Shown piece by piece: positions 36,460 to 48,568 of a DNA stretch of 64,000 nt (position 1 is the stretch's first letter; each line of letters starts with the position of its first letter). The notes beneath the pieces are model-generated. The model did not search any database and had not been told where the DNA came from. It saw nothing but the letters and a program-made list of their open reading frames with translations. This DNA comes from Bizionia myxarmorum. GTDB lineage: Bacteria > Bacteroidota > Bacteroidia > Flavobacteriales > Flavobacteriaceae. Where the stretch lies: positions 1,612,001 through 1,676,000 of the forward strand of contig NZ_VSKK01000001.1 in the NCBI RefSeq assembly GCF_008086205.1. Direction: 5' to 3'. Made by a program: the position numbers and the translations under genes.

Positions 36460-38313
36460 TTAATTATCGTCAGAATTTATATCGTCACCAATATTTGGTT
36501 TTTTTATCTTTTCTTTCTTGGTTTTAGGTGCAACTTCTTTTTCTGTTTCAAGTGCATCTTGAGGAATGTTTCTAGATGCTCTGGAAGGTTCGGCATCTTC
36601 ACCATTTTCAGGAACTTCAGGTTTTTTTAGATTTTTATCTGCTTTTTCAACCCGTTTTAATAAGGCATCATCAAAAAATTCTTCTTGTGGCACATAATCT
36701 TCAATCCCTTCAATAGTTGGTAAATTAAGAGGTGGATCATCACTAAATAAATCTTCTACGCTTTTTGGTCGTTCTTCATCGCGCCAAACAAAACCTCGCA
36801 AAGTTCGCCCGTTTTCAGGGAATTGAGGTTCTGGTGTCGTCTCGGCTTCTGGTTGTAAATACCTAGTAAATTTTTCAATATCACCTTCGGAAAAGAAAAT
36901 AGAAATACTTCCCGATTTGGCTTTATCAATACCTATTAATTCATCCTCTTCATTTCGTGCATAAAAAATAGATTCTGCATTCTTATTAATATCTACTTGG
37001 CGTAAATTATTTTCATTATCGAACAAACCGACTAATGTCTTTCCTTTTACTTGATTATAGCCGTTTGCGCTTAAAGTATCCTTACTAACCACAAAGGCAT
37101 TTTCAAAAACAAAAAGGGAATCTAATTTTTCGGTTTCAGGATTGGATTTGATGTGAATGGTGTCACCCGTCATCTGATTTTGTAAATTCCACATAATAGG
37201 ATCGCGTCTTTTTGCGAAAGCATCAGGTGATGATAAGCGTCTTAAATTGATTAATTGCGTTAAGCCTGTTGCATGATTAACATGAACCGAGTCTGCTTTC
37301 CCGCTCATATCGGATTTATAAAATTTCGCATTTCTAAAACCTCTTGTGATACGCTTTTCGGGTTTACCGGTTACCATTAAGGTATCCGCATGTATATAAA
37401 TGGAATCATTTTCCTGAACGGTAATGGCTAAAGCGCGTTTGGTAATAAAAACAGAGTCTTTCGCCTTGTATATTTCGGCGTAATGCCCTCTAATAATGCT
37501 TTTGTTTAACGTATCCGTAACGGTAATATTATTGGTTGCAGACGCAAAATTTCGTGTGTTATCAAAATACATACTATCGCCTTCGAAAATGCGATTATCA
37601 TAATCAATACGGGTATTTTTTATGCCATAACCTGTTTTCTTTTCTGTGTCATAAAACCCTTTTTCACAATAGGTTTTACTCTCATCGGTTATTATCGTAG
37701 ACGGACCATATAGATAGGCATGTCCTGTTTCTGAATAGAAATCCAATTGATTGGTATTAATCACATAATCAGGATTTACCAATACTACCGAATTTACGAA
37801 TTGGTATTTTTGTGAATCCATATAATAGCGTCCAATTCTGCTGGTAATAACGCCTGAAGAATCACGTTCTACTCGACCACCGCTTTTATAATAAGATTCC
37901 TGTTTAACGCGGTCAAAATAAAGTGTATCTGTGGTTAAAATTGAATTTGGTTCGGTAAGAACCACATTGCCGCTTGCAAATGCCAACTGGGTTTTCCCAC
38001 TATATTCCAAATATTTGGCATTCATATTTATGGTGTCACCCTGCTTCATGGTTACGTTGCCATAAGCTTCAAGGAAATTTTCATTCCCGTATAAGTTGGC
38101 TTGATCGCACCACATATCCACACCTTCGTGAATAACGTGTACTTGACCAGAATCGTCTCGAGTCATAACCTTTAAACCAGGCTCTTTGGCGTCGTCAAAG
38201 TTTAAAAAACCACTATAGACTATTTGGATTTGCTTTTGCTCTTGTGCTGCAGCAGATTGAAACACCAGCAGGCAGCAGATTAATAAGCTATATAAAACGA
38301 ATGATTGTTTCAA
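36460..38313 (-). CDS. OstA-like (LptA/LptD N-terminal type) periplasmic protein
   Basis: 617-residue exported protein. Residues 1-23 form a signal peptide (LLICCLLVFQSAAAQE). The core is a chain of short beta repeats of the OstA/LptA type: CDQANLYGNENFLEAYGNVTMKQGDTINMNAKYLEYSG, LAFASGNVVL, then repeated blocks with DTLYFD and VNPDYVINTNQLDFYSETGHAYL. LptA-like domains form the periplasmic bridge that carries LPS to the outer membrane. The C-terminal ~120 residues are proline-, glutamate- and lysine-rich and probably disordered. The context of LptF/G and glycosyltransferase genes in the same window fits LPS transport. It is first in an operon with the aminotransferase. Confidence 0.87.
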   Translation of the reverse strand: MKQSFVLYSLLICCLLVFQSAAAQEQKQIQIVYSGFLNFDDAKEPGLKVMTRDDSGQVHVIHEGVDMWCDQANLYGNENFLEAYGNVTMKQGDTINMNAKYLEYSGKTQLAFASGNVVLTEPNSILTTDTLYFDRVKQESYYKSGGRVERDSSGVITSRIGRYYMDSQKYQFVNSVVLVNPDYVINTNQLDFYSETGHAYLYGPSTIITDESKTYCEKGFYDTEKKTGYGIKNTRIDYDNRIFEGDSMYFDNTRNFASATNNITVTDTLNKSIIRGHYAEIYKAKDSVFITKRALAITVQENDSIYIHADTLMVTGKPEKRITRGFRNAKFYKSDMSGKADSVHVNHATGLTQLINLRRLSSPDAFAKRRDPIMWNLQNQMTGDTIHIKSNPETEKLDSLFVFENAFVVSKDTLSANGYNQVKGKTLVGLFDNENNLRQVDINKNAESIFYARNEEDELIGIDKAKSGSISIFFSEGDIEKFTRYLQPEAETTPEPQFPENGRTLRGFVWRDEERPKSVEDLFSDDPPLNLPTIEGIEDYVPQEEFFDDALLKRVEKADKNLKKPEVPENGEDAEPSRASRNIPQDALETEKEVAPKTKKEKIKKPNIGDDINSDDN

Positions 38314-38415
38314 ATTATAAAATTTGATTCAAAAATAATGATAAAAATGGCGTGAAGGCTTTGTTTGTGAAATTTTTAATAGAATTGGTAGATTTATGAT
38401 TGTTTATGAAATGAA

Positions 38416-38448
38416 AAAACCTGTCAGGAAATTATCTTGACAGGTTTT
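38416..38448 (-). terminator. Rho-independent terminator after purA
   Basis: An 11-bp perfect stem AAAACCTGTCA / TGACAGGTTTT around an 11-base loop, about 46 bases beyond the purA stop at 38494. Confidence 0.85.
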
Positions 38449-38464
38449 AAAATTTGTTAATATA

Positions 38465-38489
38465 GTTGCTTCGCTATGGTCGCAATGAC
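38465..38489. repeat. Possible intergenic REP-like element
   Basis: GTTGCTTCGCTATGGTCGC followed by AATGAC can form a small hairpin (TTGC with GCAA). It resembles the TTGCTTCG...CGCAATGAC element that I recall being scattered between genes in many Bacteroidota genomes. It lies between purA and its terminator. Only one copy is seen here. Confidence 0.4.
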
Positions 38490-38493
38490 CAAC

Positions 38494-39765
38494 CTACATA
38501 AAAATCGTCTGTTTTCTATCTGGTCCAACAGAAACAACCGTAATAGGAATTTCGAGTTCTTTCTCTAAAAACGCGATATATTTGTTTAATTCTTTTGGGA
38601 ATTGCGCTTTATCAGTCATTTTGGTTAAATCTTCTTTCCAACCTTTAAAATCCGTGTAAATAGGATTGATGTTTTCGGGTTCAATATTATATGGTAAATG
38701 CGTAATGGTTTCCCCCTTATATTCGTAGGCTGTACAAATTTTAAGTGTTTTAAAACCAGAAAGGACATCGCCTTTCATCATCATTAATTTAGTAACGCCG
38801 TTTACCTGACAAGCATATTTTAAAGCCACCAAATCCAACCAACCACAACGTCTTGCGCGACCAGTTACAGCTCCAACTTCATGACCAATTCTGGCCATAT
38901 CAGCGCCAATCTCGTCAAATAATTCGGTAGGAAATGGTCCAGATCCAACACGGGTAGTGTAAGCTTTGAAAATACCATACACATCACCAATTTGGTTTGG
39001 TGCCACGCCTAAACCTGTACAAGCTCCAGCAGCAGTGGTGTTACTAGATGTTACGAATGGATAAGTTCCAAAATCGATATCTAAAAGTGAACCTTGAGCA
39101 CCTTCAGCTAAAATAGTTTTACCCGCTTTTTGTGCTTGGTATAAATATTCTTCAGAATCTATAAACGTTAATTCTTTTAAACGTTCTACAGCTTCAAAAA
39201 ATTCAGTTTCAAGTTCTTCTAAATTATATTGAATTTGAACATTAAAAAAACTAATCATGGCTTCATGCTTATTAGCTAAAGCGCGGTATTTGTCTTTCCA
39301 ATCTGGCAACTCTAAATCGCCAACACGAATTCCGTTTCTACCAGTTTTATCCATATACGTTGGACCAATACCTTTTAAAGTAGAACCAATTTTGGCTTTT
39401 CCTTTAGCGGTTTCGCTAGCAGCATCTAACATACGGTGTGTAGGCAAGATGATATGGGCTTTTCTTGAAATGATTAATTTCTTTTTAAAATCAATATTGA
39501 ATTGCGCTAATCCTTCTAATTCTTTTACAAAAACAACCGGATCAATCACCACACCATTTCCAATGACATTGATGGAGTCCTCATGAAAAATTCCTGAAGG
39601 AATGGTTCTTAAAACGTGTTTTATGCCATCAAATTCCAAGGTGTGTCCCGCATTTGGTCCGCCTTGAAAACGGGCAATAATATTGTAGTTGGAGGTAAGA
39701 ACATCAACAATTTTTCCTTTGCCTTCGTCTCCCCATTGTAATCCTAGTAGTAAATCTACTGCCAT
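38494..39765 (-). CDS. purA: Adenylosuccinate synthase
   Basis: 423-residue enzyme joining IMP and aspartate with GTP to form adenylosuccinate in AMP synthesis. It has the N-terminal P-loop LLGLQWGDEGKGKIVDVLT with the catalytic aspartate, then FQGGPNAGHTL with the catalytic histidine, KGIGPTYMDKTGRNGIR, and GPFPTELFDEIG, followed by TGRARRCGWLDLVALKYA. The length fits the family. It follows the Fur-family gene by 11 bp, giving a regulator-purA operon downstream of the RelA/SpoT gene. A terminator follows. Confidence 0.97.
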   Translation of the reverse strand: MAVDLLLGLQWGDEGKGKIVDVLTSNYNIIARFQGGPNAGHTLEFDGIKHVLRTIPSGIFHEDSINVIGNGVVIDPVVFVKELEGLAQFNIDFKKKLIISRKAHIILPTHRMLDAASETAKGKAKIGSTLKGIGPTYMDKTGRNGIRVGDLELPDWKDKYRALANKHEAMISFFNVQIQYNLEELETEFFEAVERLKELTFIDSEEYLYQAQKAGKTILAEGAQGSLLDIDFGTYPFVTSSNTTAAGACTGLGVAPNQIGDVYGIFKAYTTRVGSGPFPTELFDEIGADMARIGHEVGAVTGRARRCGWLDLVALKYACQVNGVTKLMMMKGDVLSGFKTLKICTAYEYKGETITHLPYNIEPENINPIYTDFKGWKEDLTKMTDKAQFPKELNKYIAFLEKELEIPITVVSVGPDRKQTIFM

Positions 39766-39776
39766 TTTTTAAAATA

Positions 39777-42481
<2,705 letters not shown>

Positions 42482-42544
42482 AAAAATAAAAATAGTATAA
42501 AGAATATTAGTTTACAACCATTGCAGGTTTAATTTTTTCATGAT

Positions 42545-42997
42545 TTAATTCTGAACAGAAACATTGTTTTCTACGAAATTTTTAAAGTCCTTTAAATATA
42601 TGGCGCTTTGTTTTTTGAAGGTTTTTGGCATTAATAATAGTAGGACTCGCATTTTCAATGTGGTTGGAATAAATTCATTGGTAGATGTCCAAACCGTTTT
42701 GTTTTCTGCAACCTCTTTAAAGTAATTTTTTTGAATCGTATAAAGTCCTTTGCTTTCTAATTCCATGTATAATAAATGAGGAAAATCGCTTTTTGAGATG
42801 GTTTGGGTTAAAAAGAAATCCTTTTTATTGAAGATATAATGTAATTGCATTTTAGAACCTGTCCTTCCTGGAACACCGCTTATAAAATCAAAATTCACTA
42901 ATCCGCGTTGCCAACGCGTTAAATTTTTGGGATTATTAAGTTTTTTGATACAGCTTTCTAAATTACAATTTATTATAATTTCATTGGTACACGTCAT
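42545..42997 (-). CDS. SRPBCC (START-like) family protein
   Basis: 150-residue soluble protein. It starts with the typical strand MTCTNEIIINCNLESCIKKLNNPKNLTRWQRGL, matching the opening of polyketide-cyclase or Aha1-like SRPBCC folds. A long C-terminal helix (FKKQSAIYLKDFKNFVENN) closes the ligand cavity. The ligand is unknown. I use the ATG at 42997, two codons inside a TTG-initiated frame from 43003. It lies 63 bp upstream of the RelA/SpoT gene. Confidence 0.72.
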   Translation of the reverse strand: MTCTNEIIINCNLESCIKKLNNPKNLTRWQRGLVNFDFISGVPGRTGSKMQLHYIFNKKDFFLTQTISKSDFPHLLYMELESKGLYTIQKNYFKEVAENKTVWTSTNEFIPTTLKMRVLLLLMPKTFKKQSAIYLKDFKNFVENNVSVQN

Positions 42998-43099
42998 AGG
43001 CAAAAGGGCATTAATCCTTATAAATATACAATTATTATTGGTTAAGCCACTACATGTTGGTCATACTAAAAAAGTTTATAATCCGTTTGTTAATGCAAG

Positions 43100-43129
43100 T
43101 TGCTATATGGGTAAATATTCCTATTTTTG
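43100..43129 (+). promoter_or_regulatory. Promoter of the PPIase-MoxR operon
   Basis: TTG (43100-43102), a 19-base spacer and TATTTTTG (43122-43129) match the Bacteroidota promoter. The ATG at 43155 is 25 bases downstream. Confidence 0.6.
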
Positions 43130-43154
43130 CAACAATTAAAAAAACAAATTTCAA

Positions 43155-45104
43155 ATGTTGAGATATTTTTATATTCTAGTATTTTTTGTGTATGGTATTG
43201 GTTTACAAGCGCAATCAACGAAAAAAGAAGTTTTATTTACGGTAGCTGAAGAGCCGGTTTATGCCGAAGAATTTATACGAATATTCAATAAAAACTTGGA
43301 TTTGGTTAAGGATGAATCACAGAAAGATGTAGATTCTTATTTAAAACTTTTCATTAACTATAAGTTAAAAATTAAAGAAGCGCAAGCCAAAGGTTTGGAC
43401 ACGATGCCAACATATGTGCGTGAATTAGAGAATTACAAAAGCCAATTGGCTAAAAATTATTTAACGGATACCAAAGTTACTGACGCCTTGGTTGAAGAAG
43501 CTTACAAGCGAATGGTTACTGAAGTAAAAGCCAGCCACATTCTAATTCGTATTGATGAAAATGCGTCTCCTCAAGATACACTTCAAGTTTATAATGAACT
43601 ATTAAAACTACGTGAACGCATTAAGAAGGAAGGCTTTGATGCGGTTCAAAAGGAAATGCACAACGGCCAAACCGTTTATGCAGAAAATTTAGGTTATTTC
43701 TCGGCTTTTAAAATGGTTTATGAGTTTGAAAATGCGGCGTATAACACGAAAATAGGCGATATTTCTATGCCTTTTAAAACCCGTTTTGGATATCATATAG
43801 TTATTGTAGAAGATGAAAGACCAGCGCGTGGTGAACGCACCGTTGCTCATATTATGGTTGCTAATAAGCGCGATGATAAGTTGGAAAGTGCCGCAACACG
43901 AATCCAAGAAATTTATAAAAAAATTCAGCAAGGCGAATCTTTTGAAACATTAGCGAAACAATTTTCAGAAGATAAAAGTTCAGCAGAAAATGGCGGAAAA
44001 TTAGCGCCTTTTAGCGGTGGCCAATTAAGTTCAACGGAGTTTGAAGACATAGCCTTTTCATTAAAAGAAAAAGGTGATGTTTCAAAACCTTTTGAAAGCG
44101 GTTTTGGATGGCATATTATCAAGTTATATGACAAAACTGAAGTAGCCGATTTCAAGAGCATGAAACCGGAATTAGAAGCGCGTGTAAAACGTGATACACG
44201 TTCTCAATTAATTAATACCTCTATAGTAAACAAGTTAAAGGAACGTTATAAGGTTGCCGAAAATACAGCAGCACTTGCTTATTTCCAATCTTTGCTAAAT
44301 GAAAGTTATTATATGGCGAGCTGGAGTTTGCCTCAAGATTTTACAGCTAGTAAAACCTTGGTTGTAATTGATAAAAAAACAGTAACTTATAATGATTTTG
44401 GTCAATACTTATTTAAAAATCAAAGAAAAGCTTCTGCTAAAAAACCTTTTGGGGTTATAGTAAATGAAGCTTATAGCAATTTCCTGAATGCAGAATTAAT
44501 GCAATATCAAGAGGATAATCTGGAAAATGAAAGTGAAGATTTTGCAAATATTGTTACTGAATATCGTGATGGATTGTTATTGTTTGATTTAATGGAAAAT
44601 GAAATTTGGAATGCATCTAAAACAGATTCTGTGGCATTAAAAGCATATTATGATGCCAATAAAAACAACTACAATTGGAACACTAGAATTGATGCAGATG
44701 TAGCGTCTTCTTCGCAAAAAAGAACTATAAAATCGGTTAAAAAGATGTTGGATGCAGGTCAGAACCCTAAAGCAATTAAAGAGGCCTTAAATACTAAAGA
44801 TCAAGTTAACGTTATTTTCACGTCTGGTATTATGGATATGGAGCATCAAGCCTTAACTTCGGATATAGCTTTTGAAAAAGGTGTTTCTAAAATATACCAA
44901 CATAATGATGCCTTTGTAGTGGCTAATATAAAAGCCGTTTTACCGAAAGCACCAAAAACTTACGATGAAGCTAAAGGACAAATTATTAGCGATTATCAAG
45001 TTGTAAAAGAAGAAAAATGGTTAAAAGATTTGGAACAAAAATATCCGATTCAAGTTAATGAAACCGTATTTACTAAATTGAAAGCAAATTTAAAAAGCAA
45101 GTAA
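43155..45104 (+). CDS. Periplasmic peptidyl-prolyl isomerase with two parvulin domains
   Basis: 649-residue SurA-like protein, a likely chaperone for outer-membrane or secreted proteins. Residues 1-19 form a signal peptide (ending QAQS). An N-terminal chaperone segment follows (about 25-120). Two parvulin domains begin with EVKASHILIRIDENASPQDT and GERTVAHIMVANKRDDK, each ending in a G-(F/W)-H-I-(I/V) strand (GYHIVIVEDE, FGWHIIKLYDK). A long C-terminal chaperone part closes the protein. It is first in an operon with a divergent lipoprotein and SurA. Confidence 0.9.
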   Translation: MLRYFYILVFFVYGIGLQAQSTKKEVLFTVAEEPVYAEEFIRIFNKNLDLVKDESQKDVDSYLKLFINYKLKIKEAQAKGLDTMPTYVRELENYKSQLAKNYLTDTKVTDALVEEAYKRMVTEVKASHILIRIDENASPQDTLQVYNELLKLRERIKKEGFDAVQKEMHNGQTVYAENLGYFSAFKMVYEFENAAYNTKIGDISMPFKTRFGYHIVIVEDERPARGERTVAHIMVANKRDDKLESAATRIQEIYKKIQQGESFETLAKQFSEDKSSAENGGKLAPFSGGQLSSTEFEDIAFSLKEKGDVSKPFESGFGWHIIKLYDKTEVADFKSMKPELEARVKRDTRSQLINTSIVNKLKERYKVAENTAALAYFQSLLNESYYMASWSLPQDFTASKTLVVIDKKTVTYNDFGQYLFKNQRKASAKKPFGVIVNEAYSNFLNAELMQYQEDNLENESEDFANIVTEYRDGLLLFDLMENEIWNASKTDSVALKAYYDANKNNYNWNTRIDADVASSSQKRTIKSVKKMLDAGQNPKAIKEALNTKDQVNVIFTSGIMDMEHQALTSDIAFEKGVSKIYQHNDAFVVANIKAVLPKAPKTYDEAKGQIISDYQVVKEEKWLKDLEQKYPIQVNETVFTKLKANLKSK

Positions 45105-45962
45105 TTGAAATATTCAAAAGCAGGCATATTAATTCTTTTCTTACTACTCGTTTCTTGTAATTATTTTTACAAAAAAGAAAACGAGCAAAAAGCTATTGCA
45201 CGTGTTAATGATGTGTTTCTGTATGAAGATGATCTAAAACACGCCTATACGGAATCTATGACATCTGAAGATAGTTTAGTCCGTGTAAGTAATTATATAA
45301 CACGTTGGGCAACCAAGCAATTATTGGTTTCTGGTGCTGAACGTAATTTATCTGAAAACAAACTTCAAGACTTTAATAGATTGGCCAATCAATATAAAAA
45401 TGATTTATATGCTACCTCTTATTTAGAAGCACTGGTGCGCCGAAATATAGACACCGTTGTTAGCGAAGCAGAAGCTAGAAGTTATTATAATGATAACCCA
45501 GAAATTTTTACGTTAAAGGAAGATCTTATTAAGTTTAGATATATTCATGTGGATCAAAACCGACTGGATTTAGCAGGTTTAAAAACGAAGTTTCAGCGGT
45601 TTGATAGTGATGATATTCGTGAATTGGATTCCATTGCTATTCAGTTTAGATCCTTTTCATTAAACGACTCCATTTGGATTAAAGTTAACCAAGCTATTAC
45701 AAAAATCCCCGTTATTACAACTGAAAATAAAAATGAATTGTTAAAAAAATCTAATTTTATACAACTCAAAGATTCATTAGGACTATATTTGATGCAAATT
45801 GAAGATGTTTTGGAGCGCAATAGTGCGGCACCATTGGAGTATGTGAAACCAACTATAGACCAAATCGTTATCAATAAACGCAAGTTAGACCTCATTAAAG
45901 AATTAGAAAAAGATATTACAAAAGATGCTATTAAAAATAAACAATTTGAAATCTACAATTAA
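45105..45962 (+). CDS. SurA-like lipoprotein with degenerate parvulin region
   Basis: 285-residue predicted lipoprotein. Residues 1-18 form a lipoprotein signal with lipobox LVSC, so Cys18 would be lipidated. Residues ~20-130 resemble the SurA/PpiC N-terminal chaperone domain (IARVNDVFLYEDDLKHAY). The later part keeps a weak parvulin-like layout (LIKFRYIHVDQN, GLYLMQIEDVL) but no canonical PPIase residues. Start codon: TTG at 45105, immediately after the in-frame stop of the upstream gene. No ATG in this frame would keep the signal peptide. Its third-gene neighbour is SurA, suggesting a helper in the same pathway. Confidence 0.78.
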   Translation: MKYSKAGILILFLLLVSCNYFYKKENEQKAIARVNDVFLYEDDLKHAYTESMTSEDSLVRVSNYITRWATKQLLVSGAERNLSENKLQDFNRLANQYKNDLYATSYLEALVRRNIDTVVSEAEARSYYNDNPEIFTLKEDLIKFRYIHVDQNRLDLAGLKTKFQRFDSDDIRELDSIAIQFRSFSLNDSIWIKVNQAITKIPVITTENKNELLKKSNFIQLKDSLGLYLMQIEDVLERNSAAPLEYVKPTIDQIVINKRKLDLIKELEKDITKDAIKNKQFEIYN

Positions 45963-45966
45963 TCCA

Positions 45967-47376
45967 ATGCGCTATGCATTGACTGTATTCGCTATACTTT
46001 TTTCGGTTGCTATCCAAGCTCAAGAAATTATTGAAGATGAAAAGCCGGTAGCGGTTAAGAAAATAGATACAACCTTATCATCGGGCGCTCAAAAAATTGA
46101 TGGCGTTGCTGCCGTTGTTGGAGAATATGTAATTTTAGATTCCGATGTGGATCAAAATATTATGCAGTTAAAAGCACAAGGTGCTTCTTTAGTTGGTGTT
46201 ACACGTTGTCAATTGTTTGGCAAATTAATGGAGGATAAATTATATGCTCATCATGCTGTTCAAGATAGTATTGTGGTTTCAGATGCTGAAATTCGTTCTA
46301 ATGTAGATTACCAATTGCAACAATTTATGGCGCAATCTGGCCAGTCTATGGAGGAGCTTTTAAAGTTATACGATCATCCAAATGAAAAGGCTTTCAGAGA
46401 TGAAATGTATGAGATTAATAAGTCTCAAAAGTTAGCCAGTGAAATGCAGAAAAAGATTCTTAAAGGTATTGAAATCACTCCTGAAGAAACGCGTCAGTTT
46501 TTTAATCAGATTCCTAAAGATGAACGTCCAACTTTTGGTACAGAATTAAAGGTTTCTCAAATTGTTATAGAACCGATTATTGCTGAAGAAGAAAATCAAC
46601 GAATTATCGATCAATTGAAACAATTTAAAGCAGACGTTATTGAAAACGGCGCTAATTTCAGATCGAAAGTTGTTTTGTATTCAGATGATAAAGCTTCTGT
46701 TTCTGAAGGCGGGATGTATACTTTAAACAGAAAAAAACCACGTATGGTTAAGGAGTTTCGTGAAGTAGCTTTCTCATTACAAGAAGGTGAAATTTCAGAT
46801 CCTGTAAAAACGGAATACGGCTATCATATTATTTATTTAGAAAAAATTAGAGGTCAAGAATTTGATGTACGTCATATTTTGCTTATTCCTAAAGTTTCAG
46901 ATGCAGCGGTTGCCGAAGCTCGTGAAAAATTAGAAAAAATTAGAACGCGAATTGTTAATGGTGATATCTCGTTTGCAGATGCAGCAAGAGAATCTAGTGA
47001 TGAAAAAGAAACACGAAGTGAAGGCGGATTTTTAATAAACCCAGAAACTCAAGATTACAATTTTGAATTAACTAAAATTGATCCAGAAGTGTATGGTCAA
47101 ATTCAGAAATTAGAAGATGGCGAAGTGAGCTTGGTTCAAACCGATCAAAGTAGAACCGGTAGTGTGAAATTTAAAATTTTAATGGTTAGCGATCGTGTTG
47201 AAGAGCATGTTGCTGATTATTCACGCGATTATTTAAAAATTAAAGAATTAGCCTTAAACGAAAAACGTATTAAAGCAATTGATAAATGGCAGAATGAGAA
47301 AATCCTTGATACCTATATTAAAATTAATAATGAATATAGAGATTGTGAATTTTCTAGTAACTGGTTAAAAAACTAA
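45967..47376 (+). CDS. surA: SurA family periplasmic chaperone / peptidyl-prolyl isomerase
   Basis: 469-residue exported protein. Residues 1-19 form a signal peptide (MRYALTVFAILFSVAIQAQ). The N-terminal domain has DGVAAVVGEYVILDSDVDQN, the SurA signature. The parvulin domain has ELKVSQIVIEPIIAEEE and GYHIIYLEK, and a second parvulin segment begins FDVRHILLIPKVSD. I chose the ATG at 45967; a longer frame from 45925 overlaps the preceding gene and would bury the signal peptide. It is third in the PPIase operon and followed at 2 bp by moxR. Confidence 0.92.
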   Translation: MRYALTVFAILFSVAIQAQEIIEDEKPVAVKKIDTTLSSGAQKIDGVAAVVGEYVILDSDVDQNIMQLKAQGASLVGVTRCQLFGKLMEDKLYAHHAVQDSIVVSDAEIRSNVDYQLQQFMAQSGQSMEELLKLYDHPNEKAFRDEMYEINKSQKLASEMQKKILKGIEITPEETRQFFNQIPKDERPTFGTELKVSQIVIEPIIAEEENQRIIDQLKQFKADVIENGANFRSKVVLYSDDKASVSEGGMYTLNRKKPRMVKEFREVAFSLQEGEISDPVKTEYGYHIIYLEKIRGQEFDVRHILLIPKVSDAAVAEAREKLEKIRTRIVNGDISFADAARESSDEKETRSEGGFLINPETQDYNFELTKIDPEVYGQIQKLEDGEVSLVQTDQSRTGSVKFKILMVSDRVEEHVADYSRDYLKIKELALNEKRIKAIDKWQNEKILDTYIKINNEYRDCEFSSNWLKN

Positions 47377-47378
47377 AT

Positions 47379-48332
47379 ATGTCAGATGTTGCTGCTATTG
47401 AAAGCTTCGTAAAAAAATATAACCTATTAAAAACTGAAATTGCCAAAGTTATTATTGGTCAAGAAGCCGTTGTTGATCAAATTCTAATCTCCATTTTTTC
47501 AGGTGGTCATGCCTTATTAATTGGTGTGCCAGGTTTGGCAAAAACCTTAATGGTTAATACGATTGCGCAAACTTTAGGTTTGGATTTTAAACGCATTCAG
47601 TTTACGCCAGATTTAATGCCGAGTGATATTTTAGGAAGTGAAATATTAGATGAAAACAGAACGTTTAAATTTATAAAAGGCCCCGTTTTCGCTAATATTA
47701 TTTTAGCAGATGAAATTAACAGAACACCACCAAAAACGCAGGCCGCTTTATTGGAAGCTATGCAAGAGCGTTCAGTAACCGTTTCTGGACATCATTATAA
47801 ATTAGACTTGCCGTATTTTGTTTTAGCAACTCAAAACCCGATTGAGCAGGAGGGAACCTATCCGTTACCAGAAGCCCAATTAGACCGTTTTATGTTTGCT
47901 ATTAATTTAGATTACCCAACATTTCAAGAAGAAGTGGATGTCGTAAAAGCTACCACTTCAGATGCGAAACCTCAAGTAAACGCTTTGTTTACAGCGCAAG
48001 AAATAGTGGACATTCAACGTTTAATACGCCGAATTCCAGTGGCAGATAATGTTATTGAATACGCCGTAAAAATGACAGGCAAAACTAGACCAAATAGTCC
48101 GGAGGCGGCCGAATTAGTCAAAAATTACATTGATTGGGGAGCAGGACCTAGAGCATCTCAAAATCTAATTTTAGCGGCCAAAACGCATGCTGCTATTCAC
48201 GGGAAGTTCTCTCCAGATATGGAGAATGTTCAAGCCGTTGCTTATTCTATATTTAAACACCGAATTATCAAGAATTACAAAGCCGAAGCCGAAGGTATCA
48301 CCGAAGAACAAATAATTAGGAGTTTATTTTAA
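47379..48332 (+). CDS. MoxR family AAA+ ATPase
   Basis: 317-residue ATPase. Walker A is GVPGLAKTLMV and Walker B ILADEINRTPPKTQAALLEAM, with the sensor-1 region LATQNPIEQEGTYPLPEAQLDRF. MoxR proteins are chaperones, often for von Willebrand factor domain proteins encoded nearby. Here no VWA or DUF58 gene lies beside it; the neighbours are SurA upstream and aconitase downstream. It begins 2 bp after the surA stop, so it is likely the fourth gene of that operon. Confidence 0.93.
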   Translation: MSDVAAIESFVKKYNLLKTEIAKVIIGQEAVVDQILISIFSGGHALLIGVPGLAKTLMVNTIAQTLGLDFKRIQFTPDLMPSDILGSEILDENRTFKFIKGPVFANIILADEINRTPPKTQAALLEAMQERSVTVSGHHYKLDLPYFVLATQNPIEQEGTYPLPEAQLDRFMFAINLDYPTFQEEVDVVKATTSDAKPQVNALFTAQEIVDIQRLIRRIPVADNVIEYAVKMTGKTRPNSPEAAELVKNYIDWGAGPRASQNLILAAKTHAAIHGKFSPDMENVQAVAYSIFKHRIIKNYKAEAEGITEEQIIRSLF

Positions 48333-48507
48333 TTCGTTCTAAATTGATACTTTGGTAATATTTCTATGCTTAACTGTTAATTTATTATTTTTTCGGCATT
48401 AAAAATATATAAATACTCGAAAATTCCTTTCAAATTGATTTTTTTTTAAAAATCCTTTAAGAATAGTAGCATTTCGTTACATATTTTTAAATGGTCTTAA
48501 ATATTCG

Positions 48508-48515
48508 TACTTTTG
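48508..48515 (+). promoter_or_regulatory. -7 promoter box of aconitase
   Basis: TACTTTTG matches TAnnTTTG, 53 bases before the aconitase ATG at 48569, in the 236-base gap after moxR. The -33 region is T-rich but lacks a clear TTG. Confidence 0.5.
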
Positions 48516-48568
48516 CAATCCCATTAACTTGGAGATTAAAATAAGTTTATTCACATAAAATATATTAT

